Shown one piece after another: positions 8,224 through 15,843 of a stretch of DNA of 64,000 nucleotides; positions within the stretch are counted from its first letter, which is position 1; each line of letters opens with the position of its first letter. Origin of the DNA: Sphingomonas immobilis. Lineage in GTDB: Bacteria > Pseudomonadota > Alphaproteobacteria > Sphingomonadales > Sphingomonadaceae. Below the pieces are notes generated by a model. That model was not told where the DNA came from. It worked only from the letters and a program-made list of their open reading frames with translations, and made no database searches. The translations under genes and the position numbers were made by a program. The DNA is taken from assembly GCF_030580995.1 (NCBI RefSeq), contig NZ_JAUQSZ010000006.1, positions 1 through 64,000 of the forward strand, read 5' to 3'.

Positions 8224-8919
8224 ATGGACGAGGAGGCTCCCGTGGCGCCGGGTACGCGGCTGGGCGTGCCGTGGCTGTGGCCACTTGCGGCGCTTTTCGC
8301 CGTGTCCGCGCTGTTGCTCGGTATCCATATCGCGGGCGAGCTGATCGAGGGTGAGGGGTTCGGCTTCGACATTCCGATCCTGCTCGCGCTCCGCGTGCCG
8401 GGGCATCTCGACACGCCCGTCGGACCGGTGTGGCTGACGCAATCGGCGATCGACCTGACTGCGCTGGGCGGATTCACGTTGATGTGGTTGTTCGGGGCGT
8501 CAGGCATCGCGTTCCTCGTCTATCTGGGCCGCCGGGCCGAAGCGGCGTGGATCGCGGCGGCGCTGATCGGCAGTTCGCTCATCAGCACGCTGCTGAAGGG
8601 CCTGATCTCGCGACCGCGGCCGGCGCTCGTCCCGCATCTTGCCTGGGTCGACAACGCCAGCTTCCCGAGCGGCCATGCGATGATCTCCGCCGCGACGTAC
8701 CTCACGCTCGCGCTGATGCTGTGCGAGACCTATACGGCGCGGGGCGTGCGGGTGGCGATCGTCGCGTTCTTTTCCCTTCTGGTCGTGCTGATCGGGTGCA
8801 GCCGTGTGTATCTGGGCGTCCACTGGCCGAGCGACGTGCTGGGCGGGTGGTGCTTCGGGACGGTGTGGGCGGCGGCGATGTTCGCCGCGAACCGGGCGTT
8901 GAAGCGGCGGATCGTCTGA
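8224..8919 (+). CDS. PAP2-family membrane phosphatase
   Basis: 231 aa with about six transmembrane segments. All three phosphatase motifs are complete: KGLISRPRP (125-133), FPSGHA (PSGH at 148-151) and SRVYLGVHWPSD (193-204), giving the histidine nucleophile and its relay. The family dephosphorylates lipid phosphates such as phosphatidic acid, phosphatidylglycerophosphate or undecaprenyl pyrophosphate on the periplasmic face of the inner membrane. Substrate is not decidable here. The start follows a low-G+C leader and is opposite the hemerythrin gene. Confidence 0.9.
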   Translation: MDEEAPVAPGTRLGVPWLWPLAALFAVSALLLGIHIAGELIEGEGFGFDIPILLALRVPGHLDTPVGPVWLTQSAIDLTALGGFTLMWLFGASGIAFLVYLGRRAEAAWIAAALIGSSLISTLLKGLISRPRPALVPHLAWVDNASFPSGHAMISAATYLTLALMLCETYTARGVRVAIVAFFSLLVVLIGCSRVYLGVHWPSDVLGGWCFGTVWAAAMFAANRALKRRIV

Positions 8920-8929
8920 GCTGCCCGAG

Positions 8930-8950
8930 CCTTCGGATCGGGTCCGAAGG
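8930..8950. terminator. Perfect 8-bp hairpin after the PAP2 gene
   Basis: CCTTCGGA (8930-8937) pairs with TCCGAAGG (8943-8950) across a 5-nt loop, 11 bp past the PAP2 stop. No T-run follows, so it may be a rho-assisted or mRNA 3'-end hairpin. Confidence 0.45.
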
Positions 8951-8998
8951 TAACGAAGGTGCCGCAAAACGGGGGCGAAAATGCGACGAACCGAGTGG

Positions 8999-9451
8999 CT
9001 ATCCGTTTCTGTCGAAGCGGGGGCGCATTGCCGCGAGCAACAGGCTCGTATTGTACCGCTTGCGACTGCCGACCTGTTGGCCGCGGTAGAATACCGGCAC
9101 CTCCTCGCCCTCGATCGCGCGGTCGATCGCGGTGCCGTCGCGCATGACGCCGCCCGCTTCGACAGCCCGGTCCCAGGCTGCGGCGAAGCTGCTGTCCGGG
9201 CCTGCGCGGCGGCGTAGCGCATAGGCCGACTTTGCGCTCATCCCCGCGCTTCTGGCCGCCGGGCGCACCGCACCGATCTTCGCGAGACCGGCGATGAAGA
9301 GGCGCTGCCGTTCGGGCGTCCAGCCGTCGTGGCGGGTGGAGGCGGACGGGACGGGGGTGAAATCGAAGGGATCCGTACCGTCGTCGGACGGGGCCTCACC
9401 GAGCTCGCCGAGCAGGGCATAGAGATCGGGGAGGGTGCGGGGCTTGCTCAT
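8999..9451 (-). CDS. Conserved hypothetical protein with HTH-like N-terminus
   Basis: 150 aa. The segment GWTPERQRLFIAGLAKIG, then RPAARSAGMSAKSAYALRRR, looks like a helix-turn-helix of the kind found in small DNA-binding or terminase-small-subunit-like proteins. It is followed by AWDRAVEAGGVMRDGTAIDR and VPVFYRGQQVGSRKRYNTSL, a pattern I recognise from many sphingomonad proteins annotated only as hypothetical. No phage genes surround it, so a terminase role is unlikely. The start at MSKPRTL is the only reasonable one. Confidence 0.65.
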   Translation of the reverse strand: MSKPRTLPDLYALLGELGEAPSDDGTDPFDFTPVPSASTRHDGWTPERQRLFIAGLAKIGAVRPAARSAGMSAKSAYALRRRAGPDSSFAAAWDRAVEAGGVMRDGTAIDRAIEGEEVPVFYRGQQVGSRKRYNTSLLLAAMRPRFDRNG

Positions 9452-9537
9452 CTAGGAGCGTATGACGCGGGACGGGGTGTGTAGGACAGCGGATTTTGCA
9501 GGTGGGGAGGAGCGCGAACGCGCCCCTCCCTTCGCGG

Positions 9538-9834
9538 TCAGCGGCAGATGCGGACGCGGCGGTGATGGCGCCATTCGGTGCGGCAGCGCCTACGGCCGTT
9601 GTTCCAGCCACGGCGATCGTGGCGGGCATAGCTGCGGCGCTCGCTGCGGCGATCCCAGCGGCGGTCCTGCCGGCCGTCGTGGCGATCCATGCGGTCGCCG
9701 CGACGATCGTCGCGCATGCCGTCGCCGCGATGATCGCGCGAGACCGCGCCGTCGTGCATCTGCGCCGAAGCCGCGCCGGACATGCCGATACCGGCGGCCA
9801 TCAGGCCGGCGGCGATGAGGTGAGTGAATTTCAT
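9538..9834 (-). CDS. Small secreted Arg/Asp/His-rich protein
   Basis: 98 aa. The first ~25 residues (MKFTHLIAAGLMAAGIGMSG, then AASA) form a clear signal peptide. The mature part is extremely rich in R, D and H with repeating DRR/RHD-like units (HRGDGMRDDRRGDRMDRHDG), then ends in two cysteines within RRRCRTEW and VRICR. Low-complexity charged periplasmic proteins of this type (RcnB-like in composition) have been linked to metal or stress handling, but there is no firm domain. Shine-Dalgarno AGAGGAA is 4 nt upstream. A strong hairpin sits just before it (see next entry). Confidence 0.65.
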   Translation of the reverse strand: MKFTHLIAAGLMAAGIGMSGAASAQMHDGAVSRDHRGDGMRDDRRGDRMDRHDGRQDRRWDRRSERRSYARHDRRGWNNGRRRCRTEWRHHRRVRICR

Positions 9835-9846
9835 GAGGTTCCTCTC

Positions 9847-9867
9847 GCAGGCCCGGTTCGGGCCTGC
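9847..9867 (-). promoter_or_regulatory. Stable 5'-leader hairpin before the Arg/His-rich protein gene
   Basis: GCAGGCCCG (9847-9855) and CGGGCCTGC (9859-9867) form a perfect 9-bp stem with a 3-nt loop. On the coding strand the hairpin ends only a few bases upstream of the AGAGGAA ribosome binding site, so it could affect translation or mRNA stability. No downstream gene on the other strand needs it as a terminator. Confidence 0.5.
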
Positions 9868-9929
9868 GGGGGATACGAATGGCGGGGGTTATGGTTGCGC
9901 TATCGTAATCGTCGCGTGTCAAGTGACGG

Positions 9930-9958
9930 TTGACAACATGACTGTATCGGGTTAGTCG
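9930..9958 (+). promoter_or_regulatory. Candidate promoter of the higBA-like operon
   Basis: TTGACA (9930-9935) matches the -35 consensus; a weak -10 (TTAGTC, 9953-9958 region) lies about 17 bp downstream. Transcription would start very near the GTG of the toxin gene, leaving little or no leader. Read by eye only. Confidence 0.35.
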
Positions 9959-9963
9959 GAAGC

Positions 9964-10251
9964 GTGGAGATCGAGAGCATTCGGCACAAGGCGTTGCGAT
10001 CGTTTGCGGAGACTGGCCGGGCGAAGGGCTTGCCCGGCAACCTCATGGATCGGTTGCGCAATATGCTGGCCTATCTGGCGGCGGCTGCATCGCCGGATGA
10101 GTTGAAGGTTCCGCCCAATTTCGGGGCGCACGTCCTGACCGGCGACCGCGCCGGAGAATGGTCGCTGACGGTGACGAAGAACTGGCGGATGACGTTTCGG
10201 ATCAACGCGAACGGCGCGATCGAGGATCTCGATCTGGAGGATTATCACTGA
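9964..10251 (+). CDS. higB: RelE/HigB-like toxin of a type II toxin-antitoxin pair
   Basis: 95 aa with a GTG start. The pattern IESIRHKALRSFAETG, then a middle LTGDRAGEWSLTVTKNWRMTFR and a C-terminal DLDLEDYH, is characteristic of HigB/RelE-fold mRNA interferases that cleave mRNA on the ribosome. The basic residues near the C-terminal strand (KNWRMTFR) fit the RNA-binding site. It precedes the antitoxin gene, the usual toxin-first order of higBA, and the stop overlaps the antitoxin ATG by one base. The Shine-Dalgarno is poor (GGA only 3 nt from GTG). Confidence 0.88.
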   Translation: MEIESIRHKALRSFAETGRAKGLPGNLMDRLRNMLAYLAAAASPDELKVPPNFGAHVLTGDRAGEWSLTVTKNWRMTFRINANGAIEDLDLEDYH

Positions 10252-10547
10252 TGGCGATCAAACTTCATTCCAGCTTCGCGGTGCATCCCGGCGCGTGGCT
10301 GCGCGCGGAAATCGTCGAGCCGCACGGGCTGTCCGTAACGGATGCGGCGGCGCGGCTGCACGTGACGCGGCAGGCGATGAGCAATCTGCTCGGCGGACGG
10401 GCCGGGCTGTCGGCGGAAATGGCGATCCGCTTCGAAAAGGCATTCGGGTTGAGCGCGGATACCTTGATGCGGATGCAGGCGGCGCATGATCTGGCCGAGG
10501 TGCGCGCGCGGGCGGGGGAGATCGAGGTGGAGCGGGTGGCGGCTTAA
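10251..10547 (+). CDS. higA: HigA-family antitoxin (XRE-type HTH)
   Basis: 98 aa. The HigA hallmark HPGAWLRAEIVEPHGLSVTD leads into a helix-turn-helix with AAARLHVTRQAMSNLLGGRA. The protein should neutralise the upstream toxin and repress the operon through its HTH. TGATG overlap with the toxin gene gives translational coupling. The C-terminal tail (LAEVRARAGEIEVERVAA) is helical and may wrap the toxin. A third small gene starts 3 nt after its stop. Confidence 0.92.
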   Translation: MAIKLHSSFAVHPGAWLRAEIVEPHGLSVTDAAARLHVTRQAMSNLLGGRAGLSAEMAIRFEKAFGLSADTLMRMQAAHDLAEVRARAGEIEVERVAA

Positions 10548-10550
10548 ACT

Positions 10551-10787
10551 ATGAAAAAAGTGACCAAGCCGGAATCGGAAAAGGCGATCCGACATCTTGT
10601 CCGTCAATGGGCAAACGCAAGCGGAGTTCTTCCGGGCCAATCAAAGATGCCTAGCTTCGACGATTTCGTATTGTGGCTCCGGCAACGAGGAGGGAGCAAA
10701 TATCTAGAATTCCGCTCGGTGATGGGGGCCCTCGAGGATGCTGAACTATGGTTTGACGAAGAATTGCGTCAGACTTGGCGTAACTGA
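10551..10787 (+). CDS. Small protein of unknown function downstream of higBA
   Basis: 78 aa beginning MKKVTKPESEKAIRHLVRQW and containing the acidic-aromatic segment LEDAELWFDEELRQTW. No family recognised. It starts 3 nt after the antitoxin stop, so it is almost certainly on the higBA transcript. Its base composition is near 50% G+C with rarer codons (AAA, TTT, CTA), well below its neighbours, which suggests recent acquisition. It might be an accessory chaperone-like or regulatory third component, but that is only inferred from position. It converges with the DUF2283-like gene. Confidence 0.65.
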   Translation: MKKVTKPESEKAIRHLVRQWANASGVLPGQSKMPSFDDFVLWLRQRGGSKYLEFRSVMGALEDAELWFDEELRQTWRN

Positions 10788-10789
10788 TC

Positions 10790-11005
10790 TCAAGCCGCCT
10801 TCAAATCCCTGAACGGTAGCGCGCTGGTTTCCAAGGTCGTCAGGTCGAGCTTGGTCGAGGCGTGGTCGATGTCGATGCCGACCACCGCGCCGTCCGCATC
10901 GAAATCGGCGTTTACGCCATCGGCGATCTCGCGGGTTTCAGTGCCAGCGGCCTCGCGCAGTTCGATGTAGAGACTGTCGGTCTCAGGATAATAATGCAGC
11001 TTCAT
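10790..11005 (-). CDS. DUF2283-like protein
   Basis: 71 aa from the ATG at 11005, which overlaps the stop of the upstream gene as TGATG; a GTG at 11008 would add one residue. The sequence MKLHYYPETDSLYIELREAA, followed by VNADFDADGAVVGIDIDHAS, matches DUF2283: short beta-rich proteins with the YYPETDSLYIEL-type start. These usually occur next to a DUF4258-like gene, as here, and the pair has been suspected to act as a toxin-antitoxin module. Function unproven. Confidence 0.85.
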   Translation of the reverse strand: MKLHYYPETDSLYIELREAAGTETREIADGVNADFDADGAVVGIDIDHASTKLDLTTLETSALPFRDLKAA

Positions 11006-11253
11006 CACTCGGCCTCGCGGTAATTGCGGTCGAAGAAGGCGTTATGCACCGTCTCGCCATCCTCCAGCGTCACGACGCGAAGGATATAGGATTTGACCGG
11101 ATCGGACAATTCGACGCGGCCCCAATAGCGGATGCGGGCATCGGGTTGGACTTCGCGACGGAGCGGATCAGTAAGGGTGGCCACGATCCATTCGCGTTTG
11201 AGGTTGGGTCGCTTACGCATCACCTGCTCCTCGAAATAGCGCGTCGTCTTCAC
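11005..11253 (-). CDS. DUF4258-like protein (possible toxin-side partner of DUF2283)
   Basis: 82 aa, GTG start overlapping the uvrD stop as GTGA. The pattern FEEQVMRKRPNLKREWI, then RIRYWGRVEL and the closing ILRVVTLEDGETVHNAFFDR, resembles DUF4258 and its relatives, small basic proteins commonly paired with DUF2283. The paired genes are translationally coupled to each other and to uvrD. Family assignment is from recalled pattern only. Confidence 0.7.
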   Translation of the reverse strand: MKTTRYFEEQVMRKRPNLKREWIVATLTDPLRREVQPDARIRYWGRVELSDPVKSYILRVVTLEDGETVHNAFFDRNYREAE

Positions 11254-13580
11254 GCGGGGATGGTCACGAAGCTATCCATAACCCGCTTCCGGCCGGCCTC
11301 TTCGAAATCGATCTCGAGCTTGTTTCCCTCGATCTCGGCGATCGTGCCGTAGCCGAATTTCTGGTGGAACACCCTCAACCCTACCGACACGTCCGCGCGG
11401 CCCTTGTTGCCCAGGCTCACCGCGCTCGCGCGGGCCTCGACCACGCGGCTCGGTTCGCGCGAGAATGTGCGGCTGGTGAAGGTGCCCCCGTCCTTGAAGG
11501 AACCGTCCTTCACGCCCGCCGCGCGTTGCCAGCCGGGGCCTCGGCCGGTGCCGCGCGCGACGTCGGCGAACGGGTCGGCCCGCTCCGACCAGTTGGCGCG
11601 CCACAGGCTTTCGCCGCCGCTCATGCTGTTTTCGGATTCGACATGCGCTTTCGGCAGTTCGCCGACGAAGCGGCTGGGGATGCTCGACGTCCACTGGCCG
11701 TAGATGCGGCGGTTGGCGGCGTGAAGGATCACCGCTTTGCGCCGCGCGCGGGTGATGGCGACATAGGCGAGGCGGCGTTCCTCCTCCAGTGACGCATTGC
11801 CGCCCTCGTCGAGCGAGCGTTGCGAGGGGAACAGGCCTTCCTCCCAGCCGACAAGAAAGACGGTGTCGTATTCGAGCCCCTTGGCGGCGTGGATCGTCAT
11901 GATCGTCACCTTGGCCTCGTCGGCCTGCGCCTCGTTGTCCATGACGAGGCTGACGTGTTCGAGGAACGCGCCGAGACTCTCATATTCCTCCATCGCGCGG
12001 ACGAGTTCGTTGAGGTTTTCCAGCCGGCCCGACGCCTCGACCGATTTCTCGGCCTGGAGGACGCCGGTATAGCCGCTTTCGTCGAGGATCTGGCGGGCGA
12101 GTTCGGCGTGCGGCAGGTCGTTGGCCATGCGCCGCCAGCGGGCGAGATCGATGACGAAATTGCCGAGCGATTTCCGCGCGGCGCCGGTCAGCTCGTCGGT
12201 GTCGAGGATGCGCGCCGCCGCCGTCGAGAGCGGGATGCCCTCGGCGCGGGCGAGCATGTGGAGCTTCTGCACCGCCTTGTCGCCCAGGCCGCGCTTCGGG
12301 ACATTGACGATGCGCTCGAAGGCGAGATCGTCGGCGCTTTGGTGGACGATGCGCAGATAGGCGAGCGCGTCGCGGATCTCGGCGCGTTCGTAGAAGCGGA
12401 AGCCGCCGATGATGCGGTAGTTCATGCCGATCGCGATGAAGCGGTCCTCGAACTCGCGCGTCTGGTGCTGGGCGCGGACGAGGATGGCGACCTTGTCGAG
12501 CGACAGGCCGTTCCGCTCGGCCGCCTCGATCTCGTCGCCGACGCGGCGCGCCTCCTCCGGGCCGTCCCACACGCCGAGAACCTTGACCTTCTCGCCCTCG
12601 GCCTCCTCGGTCCAGAGCGTCTTGCCGAGGCGGCCTGAGTTGTTGGCGATCACGCCCGATGCGGCGGCGAGGATGTGCGGGGTGGAGCGGTAATTCTGTT
12701 CGAGCCGGATCACCTTCGCGCCGGGGAAATCCTTTTCGAACTTGAGGATGTTCTCGACCTGCGCGCCGCGCCACGAATAGATCGACTGGTCGTCGTCGCC
12801 GACGCAGCACAGGTTCTTGCGCTCCTGCGCGAGCAGGCGGAGCCAGAGATACTGGACGCTGTTGGTGTCCTGATATTCGTCGACCATGATGTAGCGGAAG
12901 CGCTGCTGGTATTGCTCCAGCACTTCGCGGTGCGTCTTGAGGATGACGAGCATGTGGAGCAGCAGGTCGCCGAAATCGCAGGCGTTCAAGGCGGCGAGGC
13001 GGGTCTGATACTGCTGGTACAGCTCGCCGCCGCGGCCGTTGGCGTAGCGTTCGCTCTCGCCGGCGTCGATCTGCGAGGGGATGAGGCCCTTGTTCTTCCA
13101 TTCGTCGATCAGCCCGGCGAGGCTGCGCGCGGGGAAGCGCTTCTCGTCGATGTCGGCGGCGATGACGAGCTGCTTGAGCAGGCGGAGCTGGTCGTCGGTG
13201 TCGAGGATGGTGAAGTTGCTCTGCAGGCCCACCAGTTCGGCGTGGCGGCGGAGCATCTTCGCGCCGATTGCGTGGAAGGTGCCGAGCCACGGCATCCCCT
13301 CCACCACATCGCCGACGAGGCGGCCGACACGCTCGCGCATTTCGCGCGCGGCCTTGTTGGTGAAGGTGACGCTGAGGATTTCCGACGGATAGGCTTTCCG
13401 CGTCCACAGCAGGTGGCCGAGCCGCGCGGTCAGCGCCGCCGTCTTGCCGGTGCCTGCGCCCGCCAGCACCAGCACGGGGCCCTCGGTGGTGAGCACGGCC
13501 TCGCGCTGCGGAGCGTTGAGACCCTTGAGATAGGGCGGTTCGCCTGAAGAATCGGAGGGGGACGGTACTGGCATGGACAT
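11250..13580 (-). CDS. uvrD: ATP-dependent DNA helicase UvrD/PcrA (superfamily 1A)
   Basis: 776 aa. The frame continues upstream, but family-like sequence begins after MSMPVPSPSDSSGEPPYLKG, so ATG 13580 is used. Helicase motifs: Q-motif region LNAPQREAV, Walker A GAGTGKT (41-47), motif Ia FTNKAAREM, Walker B VDEYQDTN (DEYQD at 234-238), motif III GDDDQSIYSWRGA, motif IV LEQNYRS, motif V TIHAAKGLEYDTVFL, motif VI EERRLAYVAITRARR. The C-terminal end (VGLRVFHQKFGYGTIAEIEG) is the Tudor-like domain that contacts RNA polymerase. Role: 3'-5' unwinding in nucleotide excision and mismatch repair. The two small DUF genes downstream are coupled to it. Confidence 0.95.
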   Translation of the reverse strand: MSMPVPSPSDSSGEPPYLKGLNAPQREAVLTTEGPVLVLAGAGTGKTAALTARLGHLLWTRKAYPSEILSVTFTNKAAREMRERVGRLVGDVVEGMPWLGTFHAIGAKMLRRHAELVGLQSNFTILDTDDQLRLLKQLVIAADIDEKRFPARSLAGLIDEWKNKGLIPSQIDAGESERYANGRGGELYQQYQTRLAALNACDFGDLLLHMLVILKTHREVLEQYQQRFRYIMVDEYQDTNSVQYLWLRLLAQERKNLCCVGDDDQSIYSWRGAQVENILKFEKDFPGAKVIRLEQNYRSTPHILAAASGVIANNSGRLGKTLWTEEAEGEKVKVLGVWDGPEEARRVGDEIEAAERNGLSLDKVAILVRAQHQTREFEDRFIAIGMNYRIIGGFRFYERAEIRDALAYLRIVHQSADDLAFERIVNVPKRGLGDKAVQKLHMLARAEGIPLSTAAARILDTDELTGAARKSLGNFVIDLARWRRMANDLPHAELARQILDESGYTGVLQAEKSVEASGRLENLNELVRAMEEYESLGAFLEHVSLVMDNEAQADEAKVTIMTIHAAKGLEYDTVFLVGWEEGLFPSQRSLDEGGNASLEEERRLAYVAITRARRKAVILHAANRRIYGQWTSSIPSRFVGELPKAHVESENSMSGGESLWRANWSERADPFADVARGTGRGPGWQRAAGVKDGSFKDGGTFTSRTFSREPSRVVEARASAVSLGNKGRADVSVGLRVFHQKFGYGTIAEIEGNKLEIDFEEAGRKRVMDSFVTIPA

Positions 13581-13637
13581 CGGTGAACAGGTAGGGAACA
13601 AGGCGAGTCGGGGCAAGTTGCTTGGAAAGGATCGCTC

Positions 13638-14033
13638 ATGGCCCTGGAGGGCGGATGCCATTGCGGCGCGGTGCGCTACGCCCTCGAAGGCGAGCCCGAG
13701 CATAGCGCTTTGTGCCTGTGTACCGATTGCCGCAAGGCGGCGGGCGCGCATCTCGTCGGCTGGGCGCTGTTCCGGCAGGATCAGGTTTCGGTTTCGGGCA
13801 CGACGCGGGCGTACAATTCGTCCGGCGATATCGAACGGCATTTCTGCCAGGAATGCGGCACCGGGCTGTTCTATCTGAGCGAGAGCATTTTCCCCGGCAA
13901 GATCGACGTGCAGACCGCGACGCTCGACGATCCCGAGGCGCTGGCGCCGCAGCTATGGGTGCAGGCGGCGGACGCGCCGAGCTGGGCGGGGGGTATAACA
14001 AATCTGCCACGGTTCGATCGCTATCCGGTCTAG
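13638..14033 (+). CDS. GFA/CENP-V-domain protein
   Basis: 131 aa. Zinc-binding cysteines are arranged as C7-x-C9, C26-x-C28-x2-C31 and C70-x2-C73, the glutathione-dependent formaldehyde-activating (GFA) fold. Start MALEGGCHCGAVRYAL is typical of the family. Members bind glutathione adducts or are of unknown function; no formaldehyde or glutathione genes lie nearby, so a role in formaldehyde oxidation should not be assumed. Divergent from uvrD by 57 bp. Confidence 0.88.
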   Translation: MALEGGCHCGAVRYALEGEPEHSALCLCTDCRKAAGAHLVGWALFRQDQVSVSGTTRAYNSSGDIERHFCQECGTGLFYLSESIFPGKIDVQTATLDDPEALAPQLWVQAADAPSWAGGITNLPRFDRYPV

Positions 14034-14183
14034 GAGCCGATCTCGCCGTATTGAGCAATTGCCCCGCGCCTGCGAACGCGATATGGGCGCTCCTCGAAAC
14101 GCGGTGCAGATGGTGCATCGCTCCGGCCTCGTCGATCGACTGGGCTGCCGTCAAACGGTAACAGACCAGGCAACGCCGACCTT

Positions 14184-15827
14184 ATGGCCTCAAGTCCCCT
14201 AGCGCAGCCCGATGCGGGCGAGCGTCACGTCAGCGCGCCGCATCTCGACCGGGCGCTGCACCCGGCCGGGCGCTGGATCTTCCTGGCGGTGCTGATCGGC
14301 GCGCTGGGCTATGCCGGCGCGAGCATCCTGTTCGACACGCGGCAGGCGGGCGAGGGCATGGCCTTCGCGACCTTCGCCTTCCTGGGGCTGGCGCTGCTGA
14401 TCGCGCTGGGCTTCGAATTCGTGAACGGTTTCCACGACACGGCCAATGCGGTGGCGACGGTGATCTATACCCACTCGCTGCCCGCGCCGGTCGCAGTGGT
14501 GTGGTCGGGCCTGTGGAATTTCCTGGGCGTGATGTTTTCGAGCGGGGCGGTGGCCTATGCGATCGTCACCTTGCTGCCCGTAGACCTGATCCTGCACGTC
14601 GGATCGGGCGCCGGTTTCGCGATGATCTTCGCGCTGCTGTTGGCCGCCGTGATCTGGAATCTCGCCACGTGGTTCGTCGGCCTGCCCAATTCGTCCAGCC
14701 ACGCGCTGATCGGATCGGTCCTCGGCGTCGGTTTCGCCAATCAGTTGCTGGTGGGCGGCGACGGCACGTCGGGGGTCGATTGGGGCCAGGCGCAGAAGGT
14801 ATTGTCGGCGTTGCTGTTCAGCCCCCTGATCGGCTTCGTCGCCTCGCTGGTGCTGCTGCTCGTGATGAAACGGGTGCTGCGCAATCCCAAGCTGTATTCG
14901 GCGCCGGAGGGCAATGCCCCGCCGCCCAAGGGCATCCGCGCGACGTTGATCGCGACCTGCACCGCCGTTTCCTTCTTCCACGGCAGCAATGACGGGCAGA
15001 AGGGCATGGGGCTCATCATGCTGATCCTGATCGGCTGCGCGCCGACGGCCTATGCGCTCAACCGCACGATGCCGGCGAGCGAGACGCCCGCCTTCGTCGC
15101 ATCGGTCAACGCCGCCGCCACCGCCTTCCGCGCGCATGGCGGGGCGAGTACCGCGGGCGATGTCGAGGCTTCGCGGAAAGTCCTGACGCAGGCGCTGCAG
15201 ACGCGCACCGCGACGAGCGCGCCCGTCTACGGCGCGATGGAGACGCTGTCGCGCGACGTCAGCGCGCGGATCCAGGGCTATGGCTCGCTCGACAAGGTAC
15301 CCGCCGCCGCCACCCCGAACCTGCGCAACGATATGTACCTGTTGCAGGGCGTGGGTCAGCTCGTCATCAAGGACAAGACCGCCGCCAAGACCTTCTCCGA
15401 ACCCGAGCTGAAGGCGATCGGCGATTACGAAAAGCGGCTGGAGCAGGGCACGCGCTTCATCCCGCTGTGGGTGAAGATCGCGGTCGCCATCGCGCTGGGG
15501 CTCGGCACGATGGTCGGCTGGAAGCGGATCGTCGTCACCGTCGGCGAGAAGATCGGCAAGACGCACCTGACCTACGGCATGGGTGCGTCGGCGGAGATCG
15601 TCGCCGCCTTCACGATCATGACCGCCGATATGTTCGCCGCGCCCGTCTCCACCACGCATATCCTGTCGAGCGGCGTCGCCGGTGCATCGGTTGCGAGCGG
15701 AAGCGGCCTGCAGGCGCGCACCATCGTCAACATGGTGCTGGCCTGGGTGATGACGCTGCCCGCGGCGATGCTGCTGTCGGGCGGGCTCTATTGGCTGTTG
15801 CTGGGCGTGGTGAAGCTCGTCGGCTAG
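14184..15827 (+). CDS. pit: Inorganic phosphate transporter, PiT family
   Basis: 547 aa inner-membrane carrier for metal-phosphate with proton symport. The two inverted PiT repeats are visible: GFEFVNGFHDTANAVATVIY with GLPNSSSHALIGS in the first half, and FFHGSNDGQKGMG with TTHILSSGVAGA in the second. Between the halves lies a long hydrophilic segment of about 120 residues (roughly 295-415, for example VNAAATAFRAHGG and LRNDMYLLQGVGQL), longer than in the shortest PiT proteins but seen in several Gram-negative ones. The gene stands alone; no PhoU-like gene is adjacent. Confidence 0.93.
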   Translation: MASSPLAQPDAGERHVSAPHLDRALHPAGRWIFLAVLIGALGYAGASILFDTRQAGEGMAFATFAFLGLALLIALGFEFVNGFHDTANAVATVIYTHSLPAPVAVVWSGLWNFLGVMFSSGAVAYAIVTLLPVDLILHVGSGAGFAMIFALLLAAVIWNLATWFVGLPNSSSHALIGSVLGVGFANQLLVGGDGTSGVDWGQAQKVLSALLFSPLIGFVASLVLLLVMKRVLRNPKLYSAPEGNAPPPKGIRATLIATCTAVSFFHGSNDGQKGMGLIMLILIGCAPTAYALNRTMPASETPAFVASVNAAATAFRAHGGASTAGDVEASRKVLTQALQTRTATSAPVYGAMETLSRDVSARIQGYGSLDKVPAAATPNLRNDMYLLQGVGQLVIKDKTAAKTFSEPELKAIGDYEKRLEQGTRFIPLWVKIAVAIALGLGTMVGWKRIVVTVGEKIGKTHLTYGMGASAEIVAAFTIMTADMFAAPVSTTHILSSGVAGASVASGSGLQARTIVNMVLAWVMTLPAAMLLSGGLYWLLLGVVKLVG

Positions 15828-15843
15828 CCGCGCAGGCGAGGGC

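Noticed and set aside
8999..9451. Phage terminase small subunit
   Set aside because: HTH-like start is suggestive, but there are no phage genes nearby and similar proteins are common chromosomal hypotheticals.
14140..14165. Possible Pho box upstream of the phosphate transporter (GCCGTCAAACGGTAACAG)
   Set aside because: Only one loose half-site; not enough to call PhoB control.
14199..15659. 486-aa leftward ORF
   Set aside because: Antisense shadow of the PiT transporter; His/Arg/Asp-rich without motifs.
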